Source: Candidatus Delongbacteria bacterium
GTDB taxonomy: Bacteria > CAIWAD01
Length of the DNA: 64,000 nt
NCBI GenBank assembly: GCA_041675285.1
Contig: JBAYTZ010000002.1
Span: 248,001-312,000, forward strand
Reading direction: 5' to 3'
The notes under the pieces were generated by a model. It did no database searches and had not been told where the DNA came from. It was given only the letters and a program-made list of their open reading frames with translations. Numbering within the stretch: position 1 is the stretch's first letter; each line of letters starts with the position of its first letter. Below are positions 8,224-16,900 of this stretch, in pieces. Both the position numbers and the translations under genes were made by a program.

Positions 8224-8808
8224 TCAGCCGCCCGGGTGCCAGAGCCGCTCGCCAGCGGGAGCCGCGGCGCGGGCCATCACGAAGAGCAGGTCGGAGAGCC
8301 GGTTGAGGTAGACGCCCACCAGCGGGTTCAGGTCCCCGTCGGCGAGGGTGCCCCCGGCCAACTGGTAGAAGGCGCGCTCCGCCCGGCGGCAGACCGTGCG
8401 GGCGTGATGCAGCTGGCAGGTGGCCGGCGAGCCGGCGGGCAGCACGAAACTCTCCAGCGCCGGCAGATCCGCGTTCCAGGCCGCGATCCAGTCCTCCAGG
8501 CGCTCCACGTGGGCGGCGGGGATCCGCAGCCGCTCCCCGGCGGCGCCGGGCACGCAGAGATCGGCGCCCAGATCGAACAGGTCGTTCTGCAGGCGGCCCA
8601 GCTGGCCGCGCAGGGCCAGGTTGCGCGCCGTGTCCAGCGCCGAGTCGCGTTCCAGCTCCATCAGGGCCAGTCCGAGTACGGCGTTGAGTTCGTCCACGTC
8701 GCCGTAGGCCGCCACGCGCGCCTCGTGCTTGGGCACGCGGCGGCCGTCCCCCAGGCTGGTCTGGCCGCTGTCGCCGCCCTTGGTGGTGATCCGATTCAGC
8801 TTGACCAT
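8224..8808 (-). CDS. PduO-type cob(I)alamin adenosyltransferase
   Basis: Makes adenosylcobalamin from cob(I)alamin and ATP. The 194-residue product begins MVKLNRITTKGGDSGQTSLG, with the ATP-binding N-terminal signature TKGGDxGxTSLxxG. Later come YGDVDELNAVLGLA, ARTVCRRAERAFYQL and YLNRLSDLLFVMAR, the conserved substrate-site helices of the PduO family. It starts 17 bases after the stop of the C25 protease gene and may be co-transcribed, although the functions are unrelated. No cobalamin riboswitch is seen. It is convergent with the CDF gene; the 120-base gap has only a weak GGTGAG/CTCACC hairpin. Confidence 0.94.
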   Translation of the reverse strand: MVKLNRITTKGGDSGQTSLGDGRRVPKHEARVAAYGDVDELNAVLGLALMELERDSALDTARNLALRGQLGRLQNDLFDLGADLCVPGAAGERLRIPAAHVERLEDWIAAWNADLPALESFVLPAGSPATCQLHHARTVCRRAERAFYQLAGGTLADGDLNPLVGVYLNRLSDLLFVMARAAAPAGERLWHPGG

Positions 8809-8825
8809 GCTCGTCCGCCCGTTGA

Positions 8826-11800
8826 TTAGCGCAGCAACAGGATCTTCTCGCTCAGCGCGCCGCCGGCCGGACCGGACTGGGCGCGCCACTCCACCCGCAG
8901 CAGATAGACGCCGCTGGCCAGAGCTCCGCCGTCCACGGAGGCGCTGAAAGCACCCGCGCTCACGGCCCGCCAGGGTTCCTGGAGCACGGTCTGCCCCAGC
9001 AGGTTGACCAGGCTCCAGCGCACGCGCGCCGCCTCCGGCAGCTCCAGGCGCAGCCGGGTCGCCGGGTTGAAGGGATTGGGATGCACGTCCAGGCGCGCGG
9101 CGGGCCGGACGGAGGGCTCGGCCACGGCCGTCTGGGAGGCCAGCGGAGTGAACAGCAGGGAACAGCCGTCGGTGAGCGGCTGGGCCGCCGGCGCGTAGCT
9201 GTTGTTGCACACGTACTGCAGGCCGCCGCTCTCCTGGGGATTCTCCAGCCCCACCGTCACGCCGTTGTCGCCGTTGTTGGCGGCCATGTCGTGGAAGTGG
9301 AGCAGGAGCTCGCCGTCCCCCGTGGGCGTGGGCCAGAGCGCCGGGTCGCGCAGGATCAGCTGCACGTCCACATTCGAGCTGCCGCCCGCCGGGCGGAAGT
9401 GATTCCATTCCACCAGGAAAAGTCCTTCCGCGGGCCGGCCCTCCGTGTAGAGGTGGCCGTAGGGTGGATTGCCGTTGGAGGAGTTCACCAAATCCGTCCA
9501 GTAGGCCGCCACCATGGCCGCGGGGCCCTGGGCGGCGGGAATGGGCGTGTTGATGGCCGTCCAGTGGTTGTGGTGGTCGCCGAAGGCCAACCAGCCGTTG
9601 CTGCAGACGGTGACCTGGAGGTAGTCCTGGCCGTAGTAGCGGAAGGGGAAGGGCAGGTCCAGCACCTGGGAGGCGCCGTCGATGATCTCGCCCCAGGGAT
9701 CGTACCAGTCGACGAGCTCCACCTCCTGGCCCGTGGCGGCGATGCTGACCCACTCGTGCAGCGGAGCCTGGGCACCCTCGTCGCCGGAGTGCCAGGCCAG
9801 GTAGCCGCCGGCGTCGGGCCCCAGCGGATCCAGCGGGCCGGCCGCGCCGATGGGCAGCTGGACGTGCAGCAGGGCCAGGGGCGCGTTCAGATGCGGATCG
9901 TCCGCCGCGGCCCAGATCCCCAGCTCGAAGGGCACCACGCTGCCGGGCAGCAGCTCGGGTTCCACGCGGATCCGCAGGTCCTCCAGCCAGCGGCTGCTGT
10001 CCGGTTCGATGTGGACCAGGGAATTCTCGGCCTGGGTCACGCGCACCTGGTCGTGCAGGCTGCCCAGCCGGATCCGCAGAGAATCGCCGGCGGGCAGGCC
10101 CAAGGCCAGCAGGCGCAGGCGCAGCGCGCCCTGGTAGCCGGGCACCAGATCGTGGCCGTCGCCCGCGCTCTCCACCACCAGGAAACCAGGCTGGGCCACC
10201 TCCACGCTCAGGATCGCCAGCAGAGCGCCGTCCAGGCGCAGGTTGAGGGAAAGGGGCTCGCCGTAGGGCAATAGGTGGCCCAGGCGCAGGGAGAGGCCCG
10301 GGACCGCCAGGCTCTGGCCTGGCGCGCTGGCCTCCAGCCACAGGCTGTCGCTCAGCAGCTCCACAGTCTCCGGCGGCGCCTCCAGCGTCAGCAGGCGGCC
10401 GGCGGGCGCGCCTGTCAGGCCCTGCTCCTGCAGTTCCAGCTGCAGGCTCAAAGTCTCGCCGGGCCGGGCCAGGCCGTCTTCGGGTTCGGCGCCCGTCAGG
10501 CTCCAAGCGCTCAGGCGCAGGTCGCTGTCGGCCGCCCCCGCGGGAATCTCCCGCCGCAGGGGCAGCAGGTCCGGACCGCTCAGGGTCAGGGTCCAGGCGC
10601 CGGCCTCCAGACCCGCGCCGCTGAAGCGCAGGCGGCCGGACTCGTCCGCCAGGGCGGTGAGCGCCCGGTCCGTCTCCGCGTGATACAGGCAGCCGCGCAG
10701 GCCCGCCAGGGGCTGGCCATCCAGCGCCGCCACCTGCAGCTCCAGCAGTTCCAACCCGACGGGCAGGCTCGCGGGGGTCACGCAACTCAATTCGCGCGGC
10801 GCGCGGGTCCGCAGTTCCAGCCCCGGGTCGCCCAGCAGGTTGTAGCAGTGGAAGTAGAAGGGCACGTTGTAGCCCGTGGCGCCCCAGTTGCGCGCGTTGG
10901 GGTAGGCGCCCCACAACTCCAGTTTGCCCCGGTCCATCAGCGCGCCCAGGGTGCGCAGACCCTCCCGCGCCAGGCCGAAGTAGATCCCCTCGTCGATGCA
11001 GTTGTTCCACTCGGTGTGGGTGTCCTCCTCGGAGGGTCCCACGAAGCCGATGGCCCCGGTGGGCTCCTGCTGGGTGCCGGCGCGCAGGAAGCCCTCGCCC
11101 AGGCAGGGGTCGTCGTCCACGGAGGCGAAGTCCCCGCCGCCGCAGACGATGGAGGTGACGTAGGGCCAGCGCCCCACGTTGGTCAAGTCGTCCATCTGGT
11201 CCACGCCGAAGAGCGGGCCATACCACTGGTGGCGGAAGCCGAAGCCGCGGTAGTTGATCAGGCTCAGGCCGGAATTGATGCGCTGGGTCACCACCGCCGG
11301 GTTGACGGGATTCTGCCAGTAGTGGTTGTGGATGGTGTCCACCCGGGCGTAGCCCGCCTCCTGCATCAGCAGGTCGCGGATGGCCAGTTTCACCTCGCGC
11401 CGGCTGGGCGCCTGGGCCACGTCGTAGATCATCAGGCCCGTGCCGAACCATTGCGTGCCCAGGCCCGTGAAGGGCGCGGCCTCGTAGTCCACGCTGCGCC
11501 GCACCATTTTGGCCAGGTCATTGGCCGTGTCCACGGAAAAGCGTCCCACCAGCACGTCGGCGAAGTAGTCGTCGCCCTCCAGCAGGGAGAACAGGTGATC
11601 GCTGACGATACAGTAGCTGGTCCCGCAGCGCGAGCCCCACTGGCTCTCGCTGTAGCTCCCGCCGCCGATGAAGCCCGCGTCCAGGTTGTAGTCCACCTCG
11701 CTGCCGCTGGGGTAGCGGTCCACGTCGCCCACCAGCAGCAGATAGTCGAAGGGGTTGGCGTCGAATTCCTCCTGGACGGCCTGCCGCAGCCGCGTGTAGC

Positions 11801-12680
11801 TGGTGCCGGGCCCGTCCAGCTCGCCCTCGCTGATCACGCGCAGCTCGTGGCCCATCTCGCGCTTCCAGCGGATCCAGTCCGCCAGCCCGGGCAGCGCGGC
11901 GTCGGAGCTCAGCACCAGGTAGGAGCCGGGCAGCGCGGGTTCGGCGATGCGCTCGGGCCGGTCCAGCCAGGGGCTGTCCGCGTTCAGCACGCCGGAGCGC
12001 ACCAGCCGCCGGCCTTCGCCACCCGCCGACCGGAGGGCGGGCAGGGGCCGCGCGCCGCGCTCCCAGGTGATGCGCAGCCGCAGCCGGCGCAGGGCCTCCA
12101 GCTCGCCCCGCTCCCTGTCCCAGCGCACGGGGAAGATGTCCAGCCCCAGCACGCGCACGCCCTGCCAGAGGGCGCTCTCACCCAGGCCCGCCCACGGGGC
12201 CGTGCCGCCGGTCCCGTCCGTCGGCGTCAGGGGCAACATCGGCGGGGAGGGCGAATCGGGCCGGTCGGAGCCCGAGCTCAAGCGGGGGGCGGGCCGCAGG
12301 TCCCGGCGCCGCACTGTCTCCAGCTCCAGGATCTCCAGCCGTGCTGCGGCGTCGCCGGGGGTGGCCAGCAGCCGGCTGACGGCGGGCAGCGCCGGCTCGC
12401 CAGGCAGTCCGGCCAGGGCCTCGCCGGGCAGGATGAGTTCCACGCCGCCGTCCCGCTCCGCCAGTTCCAGCCAGTGCAGGGTCAGCTCCAGTTCCAGCCC
12501 CTGTTCATCCTGGCCGAGCAGGCGCAGTTCCAGCGCCGGGGCGGCCGTCGGAACGGGATCCAGCAATTGCCAGCGCGGGGCGGCCGCGGCCAAGGTCCGA
12601 GATAGGCCCAGGCAGAGGATGGTCAACAGGAGGGAACGCAGACAAGACGCCGCGCCGGGTTTGCCGGGAAATCGCTTCAT
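8826..12680 (-). CDS. Secreted C25 (gingipain-like) protease, catalytic His missing
   Basis: Large exported protein of 1284 residues. The start is the ATG at 12680 (MKRFPGKPG) with AAAGG upstream, followed by a signal peptide ending near TLAAAAP. Residues ~40-330 resemble a gingipain propeptide region. Residues ~335-620 are the C25 domain: GSYLVLSSDAALPGL, DYLLLVGDVDRYP, INYRGFGFRH and SIVCGGGDF. Cys513 fits the catalytic Cys, but the NYxGHG His position is Phe480, with a His four residues later (H484). After Ig-like segments, ~960-1180 is a beta-sandwich domain (LPFPFRYYGQDY, VTVCSNGWLAFG). The last ~85 residues (PNPFNPATRL...SGVYLLRVEW...EKILLLR) form a FlgD/T9SS-like sorting domain. Confidence 0.9.
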   Translation of the reverse strand: MKRFPGKPGAASCLRSLLLTILCLGLSRTLAAAAPRWQLLDPVPTAAPALELRLLGQDEQGLELELTLHWLELAERDGGVELILPGEALAGLPGEPALPAVSRLLATPGDAAARLEILELETVRRRDLRPAPRLSSGSDRPDSPSPPMLPLTPTDGTGGTAPWAGLGESALWQGVRVLGLDIFPVRWDRERGELEALRRLRLRITWERGARPLPALRSAGGEGRRLVRSGVLNADSPWLDRPERIAEPALPGSYLVLSSDAALPGLADWIRWKREMGHELRVISEGELDGPGTSYTRLRQAVQEEFDANPFDYLLLVGDVDRYPSGSEVDYNLDAGFIGGGSYSESQWGSRCGTSYCIVSDHLFSLLEGDDYFADVLVGRFSVDTANDLAKMVRRSVDYEAAPFTGLGTQWFGTGLMIYDVAQAPSRREVKLAIRDLLMQEAGYARVDTIHNHYWQNPVNPAVVTQRINSGLSLINYRGFGFRHQWYGPLFGVDQMDDLTNVGRWPYVTSIVCGGGDFASVDDDPCLGEGFLRAGTQQEPTGAIGFVGPSEEDTHTEWNNCIDEGIYFGLAREGLRTLGALMDRGKLELWGAYPNARNWGATGYNVPFYFHCYNLLGDPGLELRTRAPRELSCVTPASLPVGLELLELQVAALDGQPLAGLRGCLYHAETDRALTALADESGRLRFSGAGLEAGAWTLTLSGPDLLPLRREIPAGAADSDLRLSAWSLTGAEPEDGLARPGETLSLQLELQEQGLTGAPAGRLLTLEAPPETVELLSDSLWLEASAPGQSLAVPGLSLRLGHLLPYGEPLSLNLRLDGALLAILSVEVAQPGFLVVESAGDGHDLVPGYQGALRLRLLALGLPAGDSLRIRLGSLHDQVRVTQAENSLVHIEPDSSRWLEDLRIRVEPELLPGSVVPFELGIWAAADDPHLNAPLALLHVQLPIGAAGPLDPLGPDAGGYLAWHSGDEGAQAPLHEWVSIAATGQEVELVDWYDPWGEIIDGASQVLDLPFPFRYYGQDYLQVTVCSNGWLAFGDHHNHWTAINTPIPAAQGPAAMVAAYWTDLVNSSNGNPPYGHLYTEGRPAEGLFLVEWNHFRPAGGSSNVDVQLILRDPALWPTPTGDGELLLHFHDMAANNGDNGVTVGLENPQESGGLQYVCNNSYAPAAQPLTDGCSLLFTPLASQTAVAEPSVRPAARLDVHPNPFNPATRLRLELPEAARVRWSLVNLLGQTVLQEPWRAVSAGAFSASVDGGALASGVYLLRVEWRAQSGPAGGALSEKILLLR

Positions 12681-12975
12681 GCTGACCTTTCCGCACTGCT
12701 GTGCATGACTGGGATGGCCTGCCAAGCCGGGCCATTTTCGTGCCAACCGGACTCCCCCTGCCGACTCGCCCCGTGCGGCCAGCGGCCGGGCATCCGCCAA
12801 GCCAGCCGTGAAGGCTGGTTCAGACTGGACGCCGGGTCGGCCACGGGTCCTGTCCATCGGCCAGCGGGTCGATGGGCCGTCCTGCCGGACTTCAGCCAAG
12901 ATGGGAGGGAAATTCCGGATCCGCCGACAGGATGTCAGGGATTCCTAACAAATCGGCCAGCTCCGACCCCCGGCC

Positions 12976-13824
12976 CTAGGCGAGAAATCCATCCGCCATC
13001 AGGCGCAGCCACGCATGCGAATGTGTATGATCGTGGGACAACCACTGGGTCAAGGCCCAGGTCAACACCAGTCCGGCCAGGATCGCAAGTAATTGAACGG
13101 CCGAGGCCCGGGCACTGGTGCTCTTGCGCAGTTCCGGGATCAGGTCGGAACCGGCGATGTACAAGAAACCCCCGGCGGTCAGCGGCAGGATCTGCGCCTG
13201 GATCCCGGTCACCCGGGGCCCCAGAGTCAGCACCAGCAGTACGCCCAACAGGGCCGTCAGCCCACTGATGAAGTTGAGCAGCAATGCTTTTTTCACCGTT
13301 AGCCCGCCCCAGACCAGGGTGCCGAAGTCACCGATCTCCTGGGGAATCTCGTGCACCAGCACGGCCACCGTGGTGGTGATCCCCGTGGGCACGCTGACCA
13401 GATAGGCCGCGCCGATGAGCACGCCGTCGATGAAGTTGTGCAGCCCGTCGCCCACGAAGTTCATGAAGACCACGGGATGGGGATGATCTTGCGAGGCAGG
13501 CACATGACAGTGCCGCCAGTGGATGAATTTCTCCAGCACGAAGAAGAGTAGCAGGCCCGCCAGGGTCCAGATGGCCACCTGGTGACCGCCGCCCTGGCGC
13601 TCGTAGGCTTCGGGCAGCAGGTGAAAAAACGTGCTGCCGAACAAGGTGCCCACGGACAGGCTCACCAGCACGAGCAGCAGGCGCTGCAGGCGCCCGATGC
13701 CCAGACCCAGAGTCATCACCCCGACCAAGGAGACGGCCGAAACTCCCAGGACGCTGCCAATTGCATACAGCCAAGTCAAAATGCGAGGTCTCCGAAAATT
13801 TGTTTCGCCAGGGTGGCAGGCCAT
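12976..13824 (-). CDS. ZIP-family divalent metal transporter
   Basis: Inner-membrane ZIP permease (zinc/iron import family) of 282 residues with about eight membrane helices. The TM4 signature is FVGDGLHNFIDGVLIGAAY and the TM5 signature HEIPQEIGDFG, which together form the binuclear metal centre. A loop His cluster (HWRHCHVPASQDHPHP, ~residues 105-120) and a C-terminal HDHTHSHAW are probable metal-collecting segments. I use the ATG at 13824; its ribosome site is weak and a nearby start is possible. It is divergent from the second C25 protease across ~100 bases. The 295-base gap to the first protease holds only a CCAGCC/GGCTGG hairpin near 12804. Confidence 0.92.
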   Translation of the reverse strand: MACHPGETNFRRPRILTWLYAIGSVLGVSAVSLVGVMTLGLGIGRLQRLLLVLVSLSVGTLFGSTFFHLLPEAYERQGGGHQVAIWTLAGLLLFFVLEKFIHWRHCHVPASQDHPHPVVFMNFVGDGLHNFIDGVLIGAAYLVSVPTGITTTVAVLVHEIPQEIGDFGTLVWGGLTVKKALLLNFISGLTALLGVLLVLTLGPRVTGIQAQILPLTAGGFLYIAGSDLIPELRKSTSARASAVQLLAILAGLVLTWALTQWLSHDHTHSHAWLRLMADGFLA

Positions 13825-13928
13825 GGTACGATTCTTGCTTTCGCTTACCAACTTTGTCGCGCTTTGAACCACACACATCTGCTCACGCCCGGAACCGGGG
13901 CGGAGAGCCAATTCAGCCGGAGTGGAGA

Positions 13929-16900
13929 ATGAGTAGAACGACCCGCCTTGGCTGGCACTCCCGTGTCCTGATCCTGTCAGCCGCCCTGCTTGCAACCGCC
14001 GCTCCCCAGGGGGCCTTGGCGGGTTTGCAAGCCCACAGCACGCAACGCGACGGTTCCCTGATCCTCGAGCTGGACTTCCCCCAGCCGGATCTGAGCCGCG
14101 AGCGGGTGGACGGCGTGAGCTGGGATCTGATCGAGATGGCCGGCAGCGGCTGGGTCGGGCAGCCTGGCGCACCCGACTTGCCCGCCTTTCACCAGCTGAT
14201 CCAGATTCCGGACCGCAGCGGAATCCAGCTCACCATCCTGGACCTGGTGGAGGAGCCCCTGCACGGGCTGCAGCCCATGCCCAACCAGGAGCGCCTGCAC
14301 ACCGAAGTCGAACTGCCGCTGCCCTGGCTGCAGGACGCCGACGTCTATCAGAGCAACGAGGAATTCCCCGGCCGGCTCTTCGAATTGGACCAGCCCGTGC
14401 TGCTGCGCGACCGGCGCCTGGTCAACGCGACCTTCTTCCCCGTGCAGGTCAATCCGCTCACCGGCGAAGGCCGGCTGATCCGCCACATGACCGTGCGCGT
14501 CAGCTTCGAGGGTGAAAATCTGGTCAACGCGGGCAGCGGCCCGCTGGCCGATCCCACTCCCGTGCTGGGTCGGATGGGCGCCACGGAGATCATCAGCCTG
14601 GACCACCCGGACGCCGAGGCCATGGACGTCACGGCCTTCAATCCGGGTTGGCTGCCGGGTCACTATCTGGTCTTCGCCAACGCCACGGCCCTGCAGCAGG
14701 CGGGCTTGCAGGACCTGATCGAGTGGAAGCGCCGCCGCGGCCACCGGGTCACCGTGGTCAGCAGCTCGGACATCACCTTCACCACCACGGCCATCCGCAC
14801 CCGGATCACCCAGGAATACAATTCCGCCGACCCGGTGGATTTCGTGCTGCTGGTGGGGGACACGGACGGCAGCTACGCCCTGCCCGCGGACGGCACGGGG
14901 TATGACCACTACTACGCCTGCGTCGCCGGCAACGACGTGCTGGGCGACGTGGCGGTGGGGCGCCTGAGCTGCGAGAACGCCACCCAGCTCAACAGCATCT
15001 GCTACAAGATCATCGGCTACGAGAGCGCGCCCTACATGGAGGACGACGCCGAATGGCTGAAGAGCGTCGGCCTGACGGTGGGCTCCAGCCACTGCGCGCT
15101 CTCCATGAAGATCCTCAGCCGCAACATCGCCGCGGAGATGGTGGAGCGCTACGGCTACACGGACATCGACACCAACTTCTGCGTGGGCGCGGGCAGCCTG
15201 CCCACCTGGTTCGCCTCGGGCATCAGCCACTACAATTACCGCGGCTGGATCGGCATGGACGGCCTGGACCAGACCACCGTGCTCAACCTGGCCCAGGGTC
15301 CGCGCACGCCGGTGGCCACCATCTTCACCTGCTCCACGGGCGACTTCTCCAGCGAGGACGACTACAGCGAGAACTTCCTGCGCGCGGGCAGCGTGGCCAC
15401 CCCGGGCGGCGCCGTGGCGGGCATGGGCTTCGCCACCGCCAGCACGCACACTCGCTACAACAACGTCATCGTGGGCGGCTACTACGCCGGCCTGCTGGAG
15501 CACGACCTGCCGGAGATCGGCGCCTGCCTGCTGCAGGGCAAGTTCGAACTCTACCAGACCCTGCCCGCCGGCGACGGCCAGATCGCGAATTTCTCCAACT
15601 GGGGCAACCTGATGGGCGACCCGGGCACCTGCCAGTGGCTGGGCGAGCCCGCCCTGCTGGCTCTCGAAGGCGTGCCCGGCTCCTTAAGCCCCGGAGTGGA
15701 CCACCTCAGCCTGACCGTGACCACGGGCGGCCAGCCGGTGGAGAACGCGGCGGTCTGCGTCTACCAGACCGATGACGCCAACACGATCCTCCTGCAGCAC
15801 GCCGTGCTCAGCGACGCCGAAGGCCGGGCGACCCTGCCCCTGGACGGTCTGGCCGTGGGCACGCTGCAACTCACCGTCACCAAGAAGCGCCACCTGCCCA
15901 TCCTGCAGGACCTGCCCGTCAGCCTCAATGCCCAGGACGTGGCGGTGAGCGACGTGACCCTGCCCGGCGGCCTCCTGCCCGGCGCGGCCAACCAGAGTGT
16001 GGGTCTGAGCCTGCACAACACGGGCAGCGTCGCCCTGACCGGACTGAGCGTCGCCTTCTCGCTGGACGAGGCCCTGGGCCAGCTGAACGCCCCCGTCCAG
16101 ACTCCCGCGGACCTGGCGGCAGACGGCACGCTGGTCCTGGACAACATCAGCCTCAGCCCGGTCTCCACGCTCTCCGACGGCGAGTGGGTCCCCGTGCTGC
16201 TGCAGGTGGGTTCGGACCAGGGTGACTTCGAGCGCAGCCTGTGGCTGGAAGTGAGCGCGCCCCAGCCCTCCCTGACCGGCACCACCACGCCCGGCGGTCC
16301 GCTGAGCCCGGGCCAGACCCGCACGCTGCGGCTGCAGATTCGCAACCTGGGCAGCGTGACGGCCAACGACCTGATGGTGGAACTGGCCAGCGAGAACGCC
16401 TACTACGGCCAGGTGGCCAGCCCGCCCCAGTCCGTCGGCGACCTGGCCCCCGACGCCACCGCCAGCGTCGACTTCAGCATCCTGGTGAACACGCTGACCA
16501 TGATCGGCTACCAGCTACCGCTCTCCCTGACATGGAGCACGGCGGACGGCGCCACGGGCGGCAGCGAGCTGCTGGCCGTGGTGGGCACCCCGGGCGTGGG
16601 CGATCCCACCGGGCCCGACGGCTACGGCTACTGGGCCTTCGAGGATGACGATTCCACCTACGACATGGCCCCCGTCTACGCCTGGATTCCCGTCGCCCCC
16701 TCCGAAGGCGGCCTGGGCACGGAAGTCCCGCTGACGGACAACGGCGACGAGCAAGACGATTCCCTGCCCGTGGCCCTGCCCTTCCCCTTCACCTACTACG
16801 GCGTCACCTACAACGAGGTGATGGTCTGCTCCAACGGCTTCATCTCCTTTGACGACTTCGGCTTCGGCGAAGTGGACTTCCGCAACCACTACATGCCCAG

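Noticed and set aside
10275..12605. A 776-codon rightward frame opposite the first C25 protease
   Set aside because: Gln/Ala/Arg-rich shadow with no domain; the leftward frame has clear protease and sorting domains.
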